This document shows, one piece after another, positions 1-11,437 of a DNA stretch of 64,000 bases. The DNA comes from Elmis aenea (taxonomy: Eukaryota > Arthropoda > Insecta > Coleoptera > Elmidae): assembly GCA_947652605.1 (NCBI GenBank), contig OX393579.1, positions 51,156,970 through 51,220,969 on the forward strand, given 5' to 3'. A program made the position numbers and the translations under genes. The stretch's first letter is position 1. Each line of letters starts with the position of its first letter. The notes beneath the pieces were generated by a model. The model had not been told where the DNA came from. It made no database searches and worked only from the letters and a program-made list of their open reading frames with translations.

Positions 1-884
1 GTAAAAAAAAATGTATTGACTTTTGTTTTACATACCTACAAATATCAATTAGGTATATTTTTGGGGCGTTGCATGCAATATGTGGGTTTTTTAAATAGGG
101 TAATCCAAAAAAAAAAAAAAACAAATTTAGGGATATTTACATTTCGATACAAAAATTTAACCACAAATAAAATTCCATTGTACAACTTAATGCACTTCAG
201 TAAACTTACCGCTAAAGTGCACATTAACAAGAAATAGCACGTGTTTGAGAAAAAAACGTTTTATATTCATCAATATAACTTGCTAAAAAGTGAAAAATAT
301 TTATCTTGGCTCAATACTTTACTAGGAAAAATCAATTAATTAAAATAGTACAAATAAGGAACCATAAAACGGTTAGATCGTTACATAAATATTGTAAGAT
401 CCCAATTAAGATAAAAGCTTCTTTTATTTCGACTTTCACTGTTGGTTTTATTTATTTATTTTAACTACTTAAGTAACTAGGAATGCTCGCAGGCAATCAT
501 TTTGTTTAATTTATACAGTAATGTCACACATATGCTAATTTGCGGGATTATTAATTACGTATTACCACTAATTACTAGTTTGTATGGCAGTACAAATACA
601 CACACACGGTCCGACATAAAAACTTGCTAATAAGCTTTGATGCTATATCGGTACCTTAACGATATTTCAACAAACCAATGTTAACCTTTTCATATCGATG
701 TTATGAAGTGTTAATTTTTAAACAAAATTAACAGCATTCACTTATTAATTAATTACAGTTATATTTGGGATGAATAAATACACAAAAACTATTTACGTAT
801 TCAAATAGAATAATAAAAATTATACTATCCTGTTGAATTTTTGAGTTGTGATATAACAAATGTCATTTGAATAACTATTGTGTA
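1..884. other. A+T-rich unassigned sequence
   Basis: No splice-bounded exon, transposon end or RNA gene could be recognised. Short open frames here carry poly(A)/poly(T)-derived Lys/Phe runs and look like chance. Presumed intron or intergenic DNA. Confidence 0.5.
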
Positions 885-1446
885 AAGTCTGTTTTGTACT
901 ATACTATTTTTTCGTTTAAGAAAATCATATACGATTTTTAATACAAAAATTTCGTTCAAGAATTTAGCATGGAAAATATGAACCATTTACATTGTACTAT
1001 TTTTTAGTACGAAAACTCCAATATATTTTGGTTACTTTTTAGTAACTTTTATCATATTTTGTTGACACCTTAAGTAACCATGTCAAATGTTCAATTTGAT
1101 CACAGAACAGAAAGCGAATCATTTTCAAATTTAACGTATATTTAACGCTTGTTCCATTCTACATATTTATTTCTACCAAATAAATTGTGAGGGATTAACG
1201 GTAATAAGTACTCTAGTATTCAACATCGTTTGATTGTTTCAGTTAACCTAACCCACAAATGACATGCGGTCAGATAAGTTACAGTAGAATACGCATGCGC
1301 CCATGCTAAAATTGGACGTATTTAGGGCAGATAGTAATTTCGTACGAATTTTTCGTTCAAGATTTTTAATTTCTGATTGACACCGTACTAGAAAATCGTA
1401 TACGATTTTCTTAAACGAAAAAATAGTATAGTATAATACAGACTTA
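885..1446 (-). repeat. Miniature inverted-repeat element, family A, copy 1
   Basis: The left end (AAGTCTGTTTTGTACTATAC) and the right end are inverted repeats of each other, followed by an inverted TCGTTTAAGAAAATCNTATA block about 65 bp long. The whole unit occurs again, in the opposite orientation, at 23610-24179, so the limits are set by two independent copies. It has no coding capacity; the 100-codon minus frame across it is TIR-derived. The superfamily is not assigned because the target duplication is unclear (perhaps TA or TTA). Confidence 0.8.
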
Positions 1447-1520
1447 AGGTTATAAAAATATCTAATACTAAAAATTGTCTCTGACATCCAAAAACAGTAA
1501 ATCATTTCACAAATAATATA

Positions 1521-1875
1521 CAGTGTGTTTAAACATGGGGATCTCGCCAATATAATAGCAAGAGCACATGTTTATATTGGATAAAGTTGCTAAATTTGGT
1601 GCTCATTAATAATCCGAAAAGAAATTGGAAATAGCTCAAACGGTATCCGAGAAAATTAGAAAAAACTTCAAAAGCAATTTTTTCAATTTCTCTCTTTTCT
1701 AACTCTTTTGTAGTATAAAATATTTTAGATTTGTAAAAACATTGCCCAAGAAAGTTTTCATACCGAGGTAATCACTAATTTTTCCTAGATCGATTCGTTT
1801 TTGTCGCACGACAACCAACTTTATTTTTTATGGGCGCTCTTTTTGCTACTAACATAATGAAATAGATTTTTTTTC
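1521..1875 (+). repeat. Dispersed repeat, family B, copy 1 (CAGTGTG end)
   Basis: It begins TA-CAGTGTGTTTAAACATGG, followed by GGGATCTCG, a motif also found at 52040 and (diverged) at 43623. The inner part (about 1570-1830, with ACATTGCCCAAG and CGATTCGTTTTTGT) is present in reverse complement at 43935-44225. It is probably a fragment of a TA-flanked foldback or mariner-derived element. The right limit is approximate. Confidence 0.55.
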
Positions 1876-3063
1876 TGGAATTTATTGATCTGTTACATAG
1901 TATTTTACTTCTACTTTCATGGTCAAATTAGTAAAATTGCGTTTTGGACAACTGCCACTGTATATCAGGCAGCCCGGTCGTTGTAGTTTATGTCGTTACC
2001 ATGACAACTTAAACAACAAACCAGAAATTTTGATTGTCAACGTAATAAATTTGTATAAATGAACTTTAATAACGAAGAAAAACGATATACGCTGCGATTT
2101 TGTTTTTAATCAACAACTTACAATAAGAGTTACTGTAAAGCTTATTTGTTGATAATTTATAAATGACTAATAAATAAATTTGCTTACTTAAAAATATTGG
2201 TCACGATACCAATCAACCAATAATCAAATATTAAGTTGGTAACGTCTTGATTTTCGGACACATTTTATAAACCTACAGATCGACGAACAATAACTATATT
2301 AATCTAAAACACCCATACTTTTTTAAGTTGGCCTTGTACATTTTTGAAACCAATTTAATCCAGTAGTGTTAAGTTTTTAGAAACAACTACAATCCTTTTG
2401 CAATGGATAAACACTTCTCGATGAGATAGATGAATATGTAAATAAGGTTTCACTATCGAAAAAAAATTGTAAGTGATGACTACAGCTTCAAAACCAAAAG
2501 TAGTAAAAGCAAAGAAACTAGAAAGCGGTTTTTCTATTTTCTGCAAACATTAAATCAAACTTCTTCATTATTCTGTAACCTGTTTCAAAACCTCTTCGCT
2601 GTAAACAGTGTGTCCATATTATGTTAATAAAACATGCGATTTTATGCAGTTACAAGGAATGTACAAAAATATTAATTTTTAATTGATGGCTTTTTAATTA
2701 AAAAAAGAAAAAAGAAATACGAAATAAAAAACAAAAGCTATTAAATCGAAGTGCCAAGAACTTCAACGGTGTTCTGCGACTTTCTAGAAATTTTATGAGC
2801 CTTGCTTATGTCACGTGCTACTTTTGCAATATTTTTGCAGTTTATTTCTAGTTCTCACGGATTCGAATACAATTTGTCTTATACAAAATTAGAAAAATGC
2901 AAGGGTTTTACTTTTAGATTCGCGATATAAGTGCAGTCTTATTGAAAATTTATCTCATCATCTCTTCATCAATTGTATTTTACTTTTTTATTACTTACAA
3001 TTAGACGAAATATGGTATACATACTTCCAAAAGTGATTTTTAATGATTACTTACAAATAAATA
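1876..3063. other. Unassigned A+T-rich sequence
   Basis: No gene, exon or element was recognised. An isolated ACAGTGTGTCC near 2606 may be a solo end of the CAGTGTG family. Confidence 0.4.
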
Positions 3064-3533
3064 CAGGTTGTTTCTTAAATACTGCAAAAAAATTCTAGAG
3101 GTGATTCCTTATCGAAAATTAAGGGGGGCCTTTAATATAAAAAATTTTCCTTAGACCTCCTTTCGGAGTTACACCCTCAAAGGGGAACGGTAAAATTAGG
3201 TTTTTATTTTATTTCTCAAATTTGGATAAATGTAGGAGAATGATATTTGGTAGATGTTTTGTACTTATTGAAAGGTTTCCCATAGTAATATTTTCAATCA
3301 TCTCCCACCTTCACAAGGGTCTGAAAAGTGCGACCTCTGTTGTTTTTTTTATCACAACTTTTTGGAGGCTTGAAATTTTCTTTCAATTTTAAATTTCCTT
3401 TACCGCTCCCTTTTGAAGGGGTGTAACTCCGAAAGGAGACTTTAGAGGAAACAAATTTATTTAAAAGACCCCTCTTAATTTTCGATAAGGAATCACCTCC
3501 CAAATTTTTTTGCAATACTTAAGAAACACCCTG
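3064..3533. repeat. Foldback element with TA-CAGGNTG ends
   Basis: The left arm starts CAGGTTGTTTCTTAAATACT and the right arm ends with its inverse (AAGAAACACCCTG); TA lies on both sides (3062-3063, 3534-3535). The arms run about 120-140 bp, with the inverted landmarks GGTGATTCCTTATCGAAAA and TCCTTTCGGAGTTACACC. It encodes no transposase and is probably mobilised by a Tc1/mariner-type enzyme. The open frame on the minus strand is only the arm sequence. Confidence 0.8.
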
Positions 3534-3540
3534 TATATGT

Positions 3541-4265
3541 TGTCACTTGTCTGTCTTTCTGGTCTAAAAGCTGCTTGTTCTTCTCCTAGTTTTGAATCTA
3601 CGTGCTCTCTTAGTCTCTTTTCTGGGATTTTTGTGTATAGTTTGTAGCTAGTTTGGGCTAAACAGATTGGTCTGTAATTTTCACATTAGGTCTGTTATCC
3701 TTTCTTGTATATTGGTAAATAGTAAATTAGTTTCCTATTCCCTAGGTATTTGTTGTTTTTTCCATGCTTCTTTGCATATCGCCCATATCCATCTATTCCT
3801 TTTTCTCCCAGCCATTTATTTGTTCATCTCCGGTATTATGTCGTCCTTTCCACTTGCTTTTCCAATTCTGATTTTTTGTATTGCGTCTTCGACCTCTTTC
3901 CTCTTAATTTCTCGTTGGTGGTCTATTTGTTCTTCTCTGTTTATGCTTTGCCATGTGACATTTGTTTATATAGTCTTCCCTCCAGGTTTCTAGTATTTCT
4001 TTTGTGTCTGTTTGTACTTGTTCGTGTTTGCTTTTTATTGCTTTTATTTCCTTCTTTGTATTCCTTCTTGGTCGTTTTATGGTGCCTGTCCACGTGAGAG
4101 TAAACTACTCTCGATAGCAGCGTCGCCAAGGATACAGCCCCTGAGAGTAACTCGCGATTGGCTGTATCCTTGGCGACGCTGCTATCGAGAGTAGTTTACT
4201 CTCACGTGGAAAGGCACCATTATGCTGGTCCAAAACTTTCTGTTGTGAATTTTGTGTAATTCTGT
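3541..4265 (-). pseudogene. Non-LTR retrotransposon reverse transcriptase, N-terminal part (fragment)
   Basis: Read on the minus strand, about 3690-3541 gives ENYRPICLAQTSYKLYTKIP, then KRLREHVDSKLGEEQAAFRP. These are the finger and palm-entry motifs (YRPI-L, LGE-QA-FRP) of non-LTR reverse transcriptases. Upstream on that strand (4070-3700) lies the basic linker that precedes the RT domain, with a recognisable GKDDIIPEMN block. Stops and small frameshifts interrupt the frame. A 140-bp miniature element sits inside it (4080-4219), with the coding sequence resuming at 4225-4265. The catalytic FADD region is absent because the fragment ends at about 3541, next to a foldback element. Confidence 0.75.
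4080..4219. mobile_element. 140-bp near-perfect palindromic MITE, Harbinger-like (TTA target duplication)
   Basis: Two arms of nearly 60 bp each are almost perfect inverted copies. The left begins TGGTGCCTGTCCACGTGAGA and the right ends TCTCACGTGGAAAGGCACCA. TTA flanks both sides (4077-4079 and 4220-4222). A 3-bp TTA/TAA duplication is characteristic of PIF/Harbinger transposons. The GC-rich arms contrast with the A+T-rich host retrotransposon fragment they interrupt. The arms are too similar to be old. Confidence 0.75.
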
Positions 4266-4429
4266 TATCTCTTCTCTAAATTCCTTCCCCGTTAAAAAAA
4301 TAATCAAGTAGAAGTAAGTATATGAAATTAAGTGTTGGTCGATATGTATTTGGTGGTTACCATGGTTTGTTTATGTTCATATTGGGTAGAATTGACGGGC
4401 TTTTTCGTGTTGTCGCCGCGTAAACGTCA

Positions 4430-4880
4430 AAATAGTAATTTTAGGTTTTCTTTATGGTTTCGTTTCTAATTTTGAGTTTACTCATTTAACCTTCAGCTTT
4501 TCTTAAAAACCTCATTTCCATACTTCCAATACGACTTTGTTGTTTTTTGGTCGTTGTCCATGATACGCAGCCATATGTTAGGATGGGGTTAAACACTGCG
4601 ATATATCTCTACCTTCGTGTCTTTGGGCATCTGTCTTTTTTTCAAGGAACTGTTTCTTTGTCGCCATGAATCGCCTAGCTGCTGAACCTATTCTTTCGTT
4701 TAGTTTTCTATCTTTCCGTTACATTGTAGGTGCACTCCTAGGTATCAATAGGTTTTTAAATGTTCTAATTTTGTCCCATCCAGGCATAGATTATGTTCAG
4801 TTACCTCCGTGCTTATGACCATGGTTTTGGTTTTGTCTTTTGCTTATTTTTATAGTATGTTCCTTCCCTTTGTACAATTT
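4430..4880 (-). pseudogene. Non-LTR retrotransposon reverse transcriptase, C-terminal part (fragment)
   Basis: The minus strand gives, in order, DKTKTMVISTEVTEHNLCLD (the KTK-M palm motif), LEHLKT, YLGVHLQCNGKIEN, then NERIGSAARRFMATKKQFLE, and finally FNPILTYGCVSWTTTKKQQS with MRFLRKAEG. This is the conserved palm end and thumb of RTE/Jockey-like reverse transcriptases. Frameshifts break it. Although it is the C-terminal half, it lies upstream on the minus strand of the N-terminal half at 3541-4265. The two fragments are therefore out of order, from two insertions or a rearrangement. Confidence 0.75.
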
Positions 4881-6376
4881 CCATATTGAGAGTGATTCTA
4901 CTTAAGATAAAAGGTAGTTTTAATTTCTTGCACTAAACAGTTATTAAGCAAGTTGTTTACGAAATGGCACTATCATATTACAAACAATGCGCGAATATCT
5001 CCAGCAATAAATTCTATTTCAAGGACGTTACTGTATTTAAAGCCTTTTGGTAAATATTTAACGCGAACAATCAACTTGAGTCATCCTTGGTAGAGCTCTT
5101 AGTATATTAATAAAATTCCAGACAGTTCATCGACCACCTATCCGTCCATACATTATTAACAAAGTGCTTGTAATATGTAGTTATTTACGTACAAAATAAC
5201 ATTTTCGGAAGTATTATTCCCCGACACAAAATAACAATGTTGCCAAGTGCATCGAGCCGTGAATACGTTATTTTATTATGAAAGTTAGACAACAAGCCAG
5301 ACTCTCTCATAAAGCTATTACAAACTTCTATTACTGTTACATTGTTAGAAGTTAATCTGAACTGTAGTGAAAATAACTAACTCGCCTGCTTAATTCGTGA
5401 TTCAAATAACACCCGAAATAACACAAGTTTCGATTTGCTACTTTGTGTATGTGCGCGTTTGTGTGTGTGTGTGTTGCCCTCGCAACCCAACCAGAAATAC
5501 TTGTTTAGGGGTCGACTACTCTTCCCGCTCCTCGGTAAATTTTATTAATGGTCATAACATATAAAGCTATGATTAGTACAAAGCATAAAAGAAAATGGAT
5601 GTACAGTGTTGTGTAAAAATGGAAATATCGCGGTACAATCCGCTGCAAAAATTTAGCTTGCTAGATAGTGTACATGTAACACATTTCTCGGTGTAAATGC
5701 ATTTATATCTTGGTAAATAATGAAAATAGACGGTCTGTACGAAGAAAAATGTTGCTTTTTTTTGGGAGACTTGCAAGCCAATGTTTGCTGTGCAAAAAAA
5801 AATCCTTGCGATTGTCCAAAAATTAAAACAAACTTATAAACCCGTAAATTTTCTTATTACATGGCAAATTTAACTGTAAAATGGCACAGTTTTACCCCTT
5901 AGCTTTTCCAGCGTTTAATTAGACCACCAGAAATGGACTTAAACCATTTTCATTATAAACCATTACGCATTGCCAAGTGTTAACAAATTTTTAATTGGTT
6001 AAAGCATGTGGATTTTCAAATAAAAACTATAAATTGTCTACAACTAAAAAGTTAACCTAAATTATTTGTTAATTATTTATTTTAAGTCCTAATCTAAAAA
6101 TTGACTTACTAGGTACACTTTTATAATAATTGATCCATTTAATATTAACCATTTGAATGTATAAAATAACCGAGTTATTTAGAAATAGAGTACCTAATGT
6201 TAGAAAAATAATCAAGTTGCCGTAAAAGTAGATAAAAATATTTATATCAAGTGTTTTTTATTGGACACTCATTCGTGTCTCTTCTGGTTTTATTTTTAAT
6301 TGAGGCCTTAGTACCACGAAAATTGAGATTAATCAAATTACCTGTTATAAAATCATTAAGAATGTTTGTAACTATA
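4881..6376. other. Unassigned sequence with a short (GT)n tract
   Basis: No coding region was recognised. A GT microsatellite of about eight units lies near 5459-5475. The patch around 5390-5540 is a little richer in G+C than its surroundings but has no splice-bounded frame. Confidence 0.4.
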
Positions 6377-7145
6377 CAGGGTGGTCCACACAGAAGGGCC
6401 ACTATTGGAATCTTGTAAAAGGGAAGAGCTACAAAGAAGTTTAAATTGGACAAATTGCTCCCCTTTCTGAGACCTATTTAGTGTTGCTTTAATGTTTTAA
6501 AAAAGTTTCATGGCGCACCAGATAATAAACGAAAATCGAAATGGGCGTTTCTTTTCATTGTTTGTAAAATCAGTTGTATCTACTTGATGGTACAGTATAT
6601 TTTTGGGCAAAAAGTTGTAGATGTTTTACGCACTGTAAAATATAAACATTCATTTGTTTTACTATTGTTTACGTGCATGGAACTCTATAGCTTCACAGGC
6701 ACTTTTGATGAATTTTATTTGTTTTGGGCCTAAATATCAAAATAAATACATCAAACTTTATATTATTGAAAAGAGGGAAAAAAAGCTTTTCCATGAGGTC
6801 ATAACCAAGTATGATTTCCATTTAAAAAAATGCAAGTTTGTCATTTTTCCAAGAATTTAAACAATATTGAAACAAATGAATATTTTATTTTCGAGTGCGT
6901 AAAAAAATCTACGTTTCCCCAAAAATATTTTTGTACCATCAAGTATAACCGGTTATTAATGGTTTTTAGAAAAAAGCCCAATTTATTTTTGTTCATTATC
7001 CAGCGTGCCATGGAACTTTTTTTACAACATTAAAGCATCACTGAATGGGTCTCAAAAAGGGGAACAATTAGTGTAATTTAAACTTCTTTGTAGCTCTTCC
7101 CGTTCACGAGATCCCAATAGTGGCCCTTCTATGTAGAACACCCTG
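6377..7145. repeat. 769-bp foldback element with TA-CAGGGTG ends
   Basis: The left end is CAGGGTGGTCCACACAGAAG, preceded by TA (6375-6376). The right end is the inverse (GGGCCACTATTGG arm partner, ...ACACCCTG), followed by TA (7146-7147). Arms of about 110 bp pair through AAGAGCTACAAAGAAGTTTAAAT-type sequence. The middle contains no transposase. Two 68- and 67-codon plus frames inside are not recognisable proteins. Confidence 0.8.
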
Positions 7146-7147
7146 TA

Positions 7148-8673
7148 TATTAATAATCTTAATCGTTTGATAAAGATGTTTGTGTTTTCCCTTCGTACTT
7201 ATAACTTTGTTTGAGAGATATATAATTAATGAAGGTGTAAAATCAAATATTATTGCTAAATTAACATGTAACCTAATCGAAAAATTTAAGAGCTAATATT
7301 AATAAACATAAAAATAAAATCTCAAACATGTATGCCATGATTCTGTTTAATACATATAATTTTATATGTAATTTTTTACGTAACCTGTTAGACGTACTAT
7401 TAGATTAATTGTTTTAAGCCGAATTGTTCTTTATTATCAACAAAACTTGACGAAAAACCTTCTAGGGCTTTTCACACCTGTTAATTTGACCTTACATTCT
7501 AAAACTGAAGCTGCTAATACACAAAATTTAATGCAATTTGTCGTAATTATGACATTGATCAAAAATCTAAACGCTTAGTCTCATTCCGTTAATTAATAAT
7601 AATTAAAAGGTCATTGCTTCTGAAGGATCAATTGTTTAAAAGTGTAAATTTAGCTTGTAGCGGTGACTATTTTTTGAAAAGATTAAGGTACCGCGTCATT
7701 ATTGTATAATCGCACGATTAAACCTTTTTTTAAGCTTTTAGATTGCTATCTTTTCGCCATAAAAAAGTTGAATTACTATTGCAAATGCACTTTTTATTTT
7801 AATATGTCGGTTAATGTACGTAATTATAGTGCAGCGGAGAAAATTATATATTTACCGGACAGACAGTTTGACACTATGAAATATTGCTCTTTTAATTGTA
7901 TTTTTGTTTATTCGGAATAGTGAAAGTTGGCGTAAGATATTTTTAGTGTTGTGTTAAGATAAACATTAAATCAATCAATTAATAGAAATGTTGCAGTAGA
8001 AAATTATTTTTCACCTACGAGCTTCCCAGCAACGTTTTTTAAATGTAAATTTTAATTATGGTAAAGATAAGCTTTTGTTTACTGCTAAAAATTTTAATTA
8101 ATTTTTGTAAAGTATTTTAATTGGATAGATAATCAGTTGAAAGTCACTTGAGTTGTGTGCTCACTGAAGTGACATGGCGAGTAGCCTTTAAAGTAAGGTA
8201 GCGAACATTGTAAACTAGAGTTGCCCAAACCATGTCTCGGGGGCTCCCTTAATTGTGACTAGAACATAGGGCTTCAAATAATATTATAAAAACTGTATGT
8301 AATAGCTCAAAATAGAGTGTAGCAGCTCTTGTGCCATCTATCGATTATTCAGGAAAGCTTAGATTTTCAACGAGCACGCACAGGTGGCGCTACTGTTTTC
8401 GCGTCCTTTCTAGTTCTAATGTGCATTAGAAAAGTAAACGTCAAGAAAGCATGCCGCAAACGTCAAGAAAGCATGCCGCAAACGCTAACTTCACTGATGA
8501 CGTAATTTTGAGATTCTAGGTGTGCGAATACAGAAATGTTCTATCTGACGTCAGTAACCTTTACTTATAAATGTGAATTTAAAAAAATGTTGTATGCTGA
8601 TGTTGACATATAATATTGATCGGCACTTATCGAATTTTTGGCGTTCCATATACATGTTGCAATTGTCACATCA
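7148..8673. other. Unassigned sequence with a 22-bp tandem duplication
   Basis: No exon or element was recognised. AAACGTCAAGAAAGCATGCC plus GC is repeated exactly twice at 8436-8479. The interval 8190-8560 is less A+T-rich than its neighbours. Confidence 0.4.
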
Positions 8674-9012
8674 CTAATATATCACTTCGGTGTACGCAAG
8701 GCCTAAACTTTTTGATAAAAGCTGACTAAGTGCAACTATCTTAATGGTTTTTGCCTTATCAGCGTAATGTTTTTTTGCGATAAAAATTCCCCTGCTAAAG
8801 TCGCTTGCATAATTAAAACCATTCATAATTCGCACTACAGTTGGTAGTTTGTACTTTAAGTGTAACCGTTGAAGCATATTCAGTAAAGCAGGGCTATGCA
8901 GTGAATAATACAAAGTAATCGACTCTATTTTGATTTCGTTCGAATAACGTTGAAGTCCTCGGGGAGCAGCCACCAGGTTAAGGGTTGTCTGTGTGGTGCG
9001 GTTCGCCGCCAA
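8674..9012 (-). pseudogene. 112-codon frame, possible THAP/P-element-like transposase fragment
   Basis: The frame runs from an ATG at 9012 to a stop at 8674. Its middle reads ITLYYSLHSPALLNMLQRLH, then LPTVVRIMNGF and SDFSRGIF. The order (aliphatic strand, H-S-P, leucine-rich helix, LP-V--I--W/N) resembles the segment of P-element/THAP9-like transposases that reads roughly LTLHFYSPKAYNFLR...LPHPSTIRKW. I see no zinc finger, no ends and no neighbouring coding part. If the resemblance is false, this is a chance frame. The match is from memory of the family, not a search. Confidence 0.3.
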
Positions 9013-9244
9013 AAGCTACGGCAAGTATTCAGAGGTAAATACCTTATGCGTCAATTTTGAAAGGTAAACACAACTGTTTCACTCAACTAATTTAATATTT
9101 TAACCCCCTAGACTTGGGTTAATTTTGTAACACAAATTGCCGTCACTGGTTTAAGAATGCAGTTTTGAATCGACTGTTGATTATTAGAGTTAAAATTTTC
9201 TTTACCTTCGATCTATTAAAAATTTATTGCTTTATAAACTTTGA

Positions 9245-9723
9245 GTTTGTTCCAACAAGCCATTTAAAACCAATTAATGGATAAGTACATAAACTGGTTT
9301 ATTCGCATGTGTGAACTATGTACCACTAAATGTATTGGCCAGTATTAGCCGTTGTTGGAACACTGTTACGACTAGCCTAACTGTAAATGACATTTGTGTC
9401 TATTGGGTTCTTGAAAATGCGCCCATCGCAACAGTAAACGCCTTAATAATCCAGTACTAAATGGGATTGGGAGCGCGATGCATAGCTACCAGAGCTCGCG
9501 TTGGTTATGAACAGCGCATGCGTGTAAAAATCCAAGCGCTAGTACATGCCTTCATTCACGTACTGTTTTGACCGTACACTGACTAGTTTATGTATCAATT
9601 TTATAACAGCTGGAACAGTCGACTAACCGTCCGGTGAACTGAGAGACTGTTTGGAACGCGATATCGATACTGCGCAGAATCCTGATAGTACATTGGATCG
9701 TACATAGCCTTGTTGGAACAAAG
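9245..9723. repeat. Putative MITE with TTTGTTCCAACAAGC ends
   Basis: A 17-bp imperfect inverted pair (GTTTGTTCCAACAAGCC at 9245-9261; GCCTTGTTGGAACAAAG at 9707-9723) encloses about 480 bp. The inner block 9437-9610 (CCAGTACTAAATGGGATTGG, ...GTACTGTTTTGACCGTACA) recurs at 19305-19475, so at least that part is a dispersed repeat. Whether the flanking pair marks the true ends is inference. Confidence 0.5.
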
Positions 9724-10072
9724 CTTTTGTGAACAAATTATGAAATGGTTCATCACAGTCAAATTTATTCTAAGTATTACTTGTGTTCCTTAATTTATAG
9801 TCATGACACCGGATATACAACATTGTTAAGTAAACCACGTAAAAACGCCTAAATTGCTAAGGAACAAGCTAAAAACTTCCTTAATTATATTAATATTGTG
9901 TATGGCCATTTTTGAGGCATCTTTTGTTTGGCCTAATTGTGGGAAAATTAAATAAAAACCATATATTTAACCGCTTTAGTGAAAGAAACTTCTTATAGCA
10001 ATGTTTTTTTCCGTTTTGGGAAATATTACCTCCTTTTTTAATATATAAAACAATAATGTTGTATCTCAGTGT
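9724..10072. other. Unassigned sequence
   Basis: A+T-rich, with no recognisable gene or element end. Confidence 0.4.
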
Positions 10073-10968
10073 AGTAGTAGGCTTATGTCATTAAGAATAT
10101 AACTGGTAAAACAAACTGTCATTCTGTTGTTTTAACGATAATTTGACAGAAATTATCACGTTTATTTGTTAATTGTTTTTATTTTTTTACCTTAAAAACA
10201 CGAAATAGCTTACGAAAATTACGAAAAGTATGATATGTAAGAAGGTTTTATTCAAAGTAATAATAATTCAAAGCTGCAAGTGAAACATATTTTAATCGTT
10301 ACCCATAAAGAAGACAACCTAATAAATCTATTTTTGGAAGATAAAATCAAAATCTTATTAATTGTGGGACATTTAACAAACCCAAAACAAACCCAGAACA
10401 ATTTAATATAGTAAAGAGGTTGTTACCAATAATCATCTACCATTTTTAAAAAGGCAGGGAAAAAATAATACAAACTAGAAGATAATTCAAAAGTAATATA
10501 AAACTAATTACATTGAATTTTCAACACATAATTCACATCGCCTTGAAACACTCTGAACTGCGTTGCTAATATGATTAATAGAAATAGATTTAATGCACTG
10601 TATAAAATTTTCTTCATTTATATTATATTTCATATTGTTATTACCATTTTTCTATAAATTGTTTTTAATGTAATGAAATTTAGTTTTAATCTTCCAAAAA
10701 CAGATTTATTAGATTGCCTTCTTTCTTGGTAACGATTAAAATAAGTTTCACTTGCAGCTTCAGAATTATTATTACTTTGAATGAAACATTCTTACATATC
10801 ATGCTTTTCGTAATATTCGTAAGCCATTTCACGTTTTTAAGGTACAAAAAAAAAACAATCAAGAATTAAACGTGATTATTTCTGCCAAACTATCGTTAAA
10901 ACAACAGAATGACAGTTTGTTTTTTTTACCAGGTACTTATATTCTTAATGACATAAGCCTACTACTAG
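10073..10968. repeat. Foldback element with long inverted arms
   Basis: Left arm 10073-10350 and right arm 10678-10968 are inverted copies. For example TAGTAGTAGGCTTATGTCAT pairs with ATGACATAAGCCTACTACTA, and AAGCTGCAAGTGAAAC pairs with GTTTCACTTGCAGCTT. The spacer is about 330 bp. Both arms carry indels, so the element is not recent. No terminal CAGGGTG or target duplication is visible, so the outer ends may be lost. Confidence 0.75.
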
Positions 10969-11435
10969 AAAAAATAAAATACGAAAAATTACCTAATTTT
11001 TGCTATAATGTAAGGAAAATGAATAAATCGACCCCACATGCTTATATTATTGGAATGGGGAAAAAATTCTCTTTCTCTTGATGCCACAACCAACTGTGGT
11101 TATATGTAAAAAATACAACTTTATCTGTCATAACTCGAATTTCGATATTTTTTTTGAAAAATGGTCTACGCCACTGCATTCGCATCAAAAAAGTGCCTGT
11201 AGAAAGTCCAAATTATTTTTCTTTATTTTCATAAACAAGCGAGATATAGTCATAAAACGAAAAGTCGAAAAATCGAGTTATCGGCGATAACTCGAAAACA
11301 AAAGACGAAAACCAATTTTGGTTTTCACCAATAACTTTTTCTCGAAAAAGGAGATCGAGAAAGCGGTGCCCGTTTTTCGATACCTCTTATAGTTACCGAG
11401 ATTCCCTATGAAAACATCAAAATTTGCCCACCCTG
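10969..11435. repeat. Solo end of a CAGGGTG-type element
   Basis: The right boundary is GCCCACCCTG followed by TA (11436-11437), the inverse of the CAGGGTGGGC-type end. The inner sequence has the poly-purine and CGAAAA style of the other members. No partner left end was found. The two 70-codon frames here are not recognised. Confidence 0.5.
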
Positions 11436-11437
11436 TA

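Noticed and set aside
1248..1550. 100-codon minus frame, similar to the plus frame at 23508-23786
   Set aside because: The shared peptide comes from two copies of a non-coding MITE; frames include the terminal inverted repeats and no domain is present.
3667..4194. Open plus-strand frames of 108, 115 and 60 codons, hydrophobic
   Set aside because: They are antisense to a recognisable reverse transcriptase on the minus strand; purine-rich coding gives Phe/Leu/Ser-rich antisense frames.
5459..5475. Significant GT microsatellite
   Set aside because: Only about eight units; mentioned but not listed as a separate feature.
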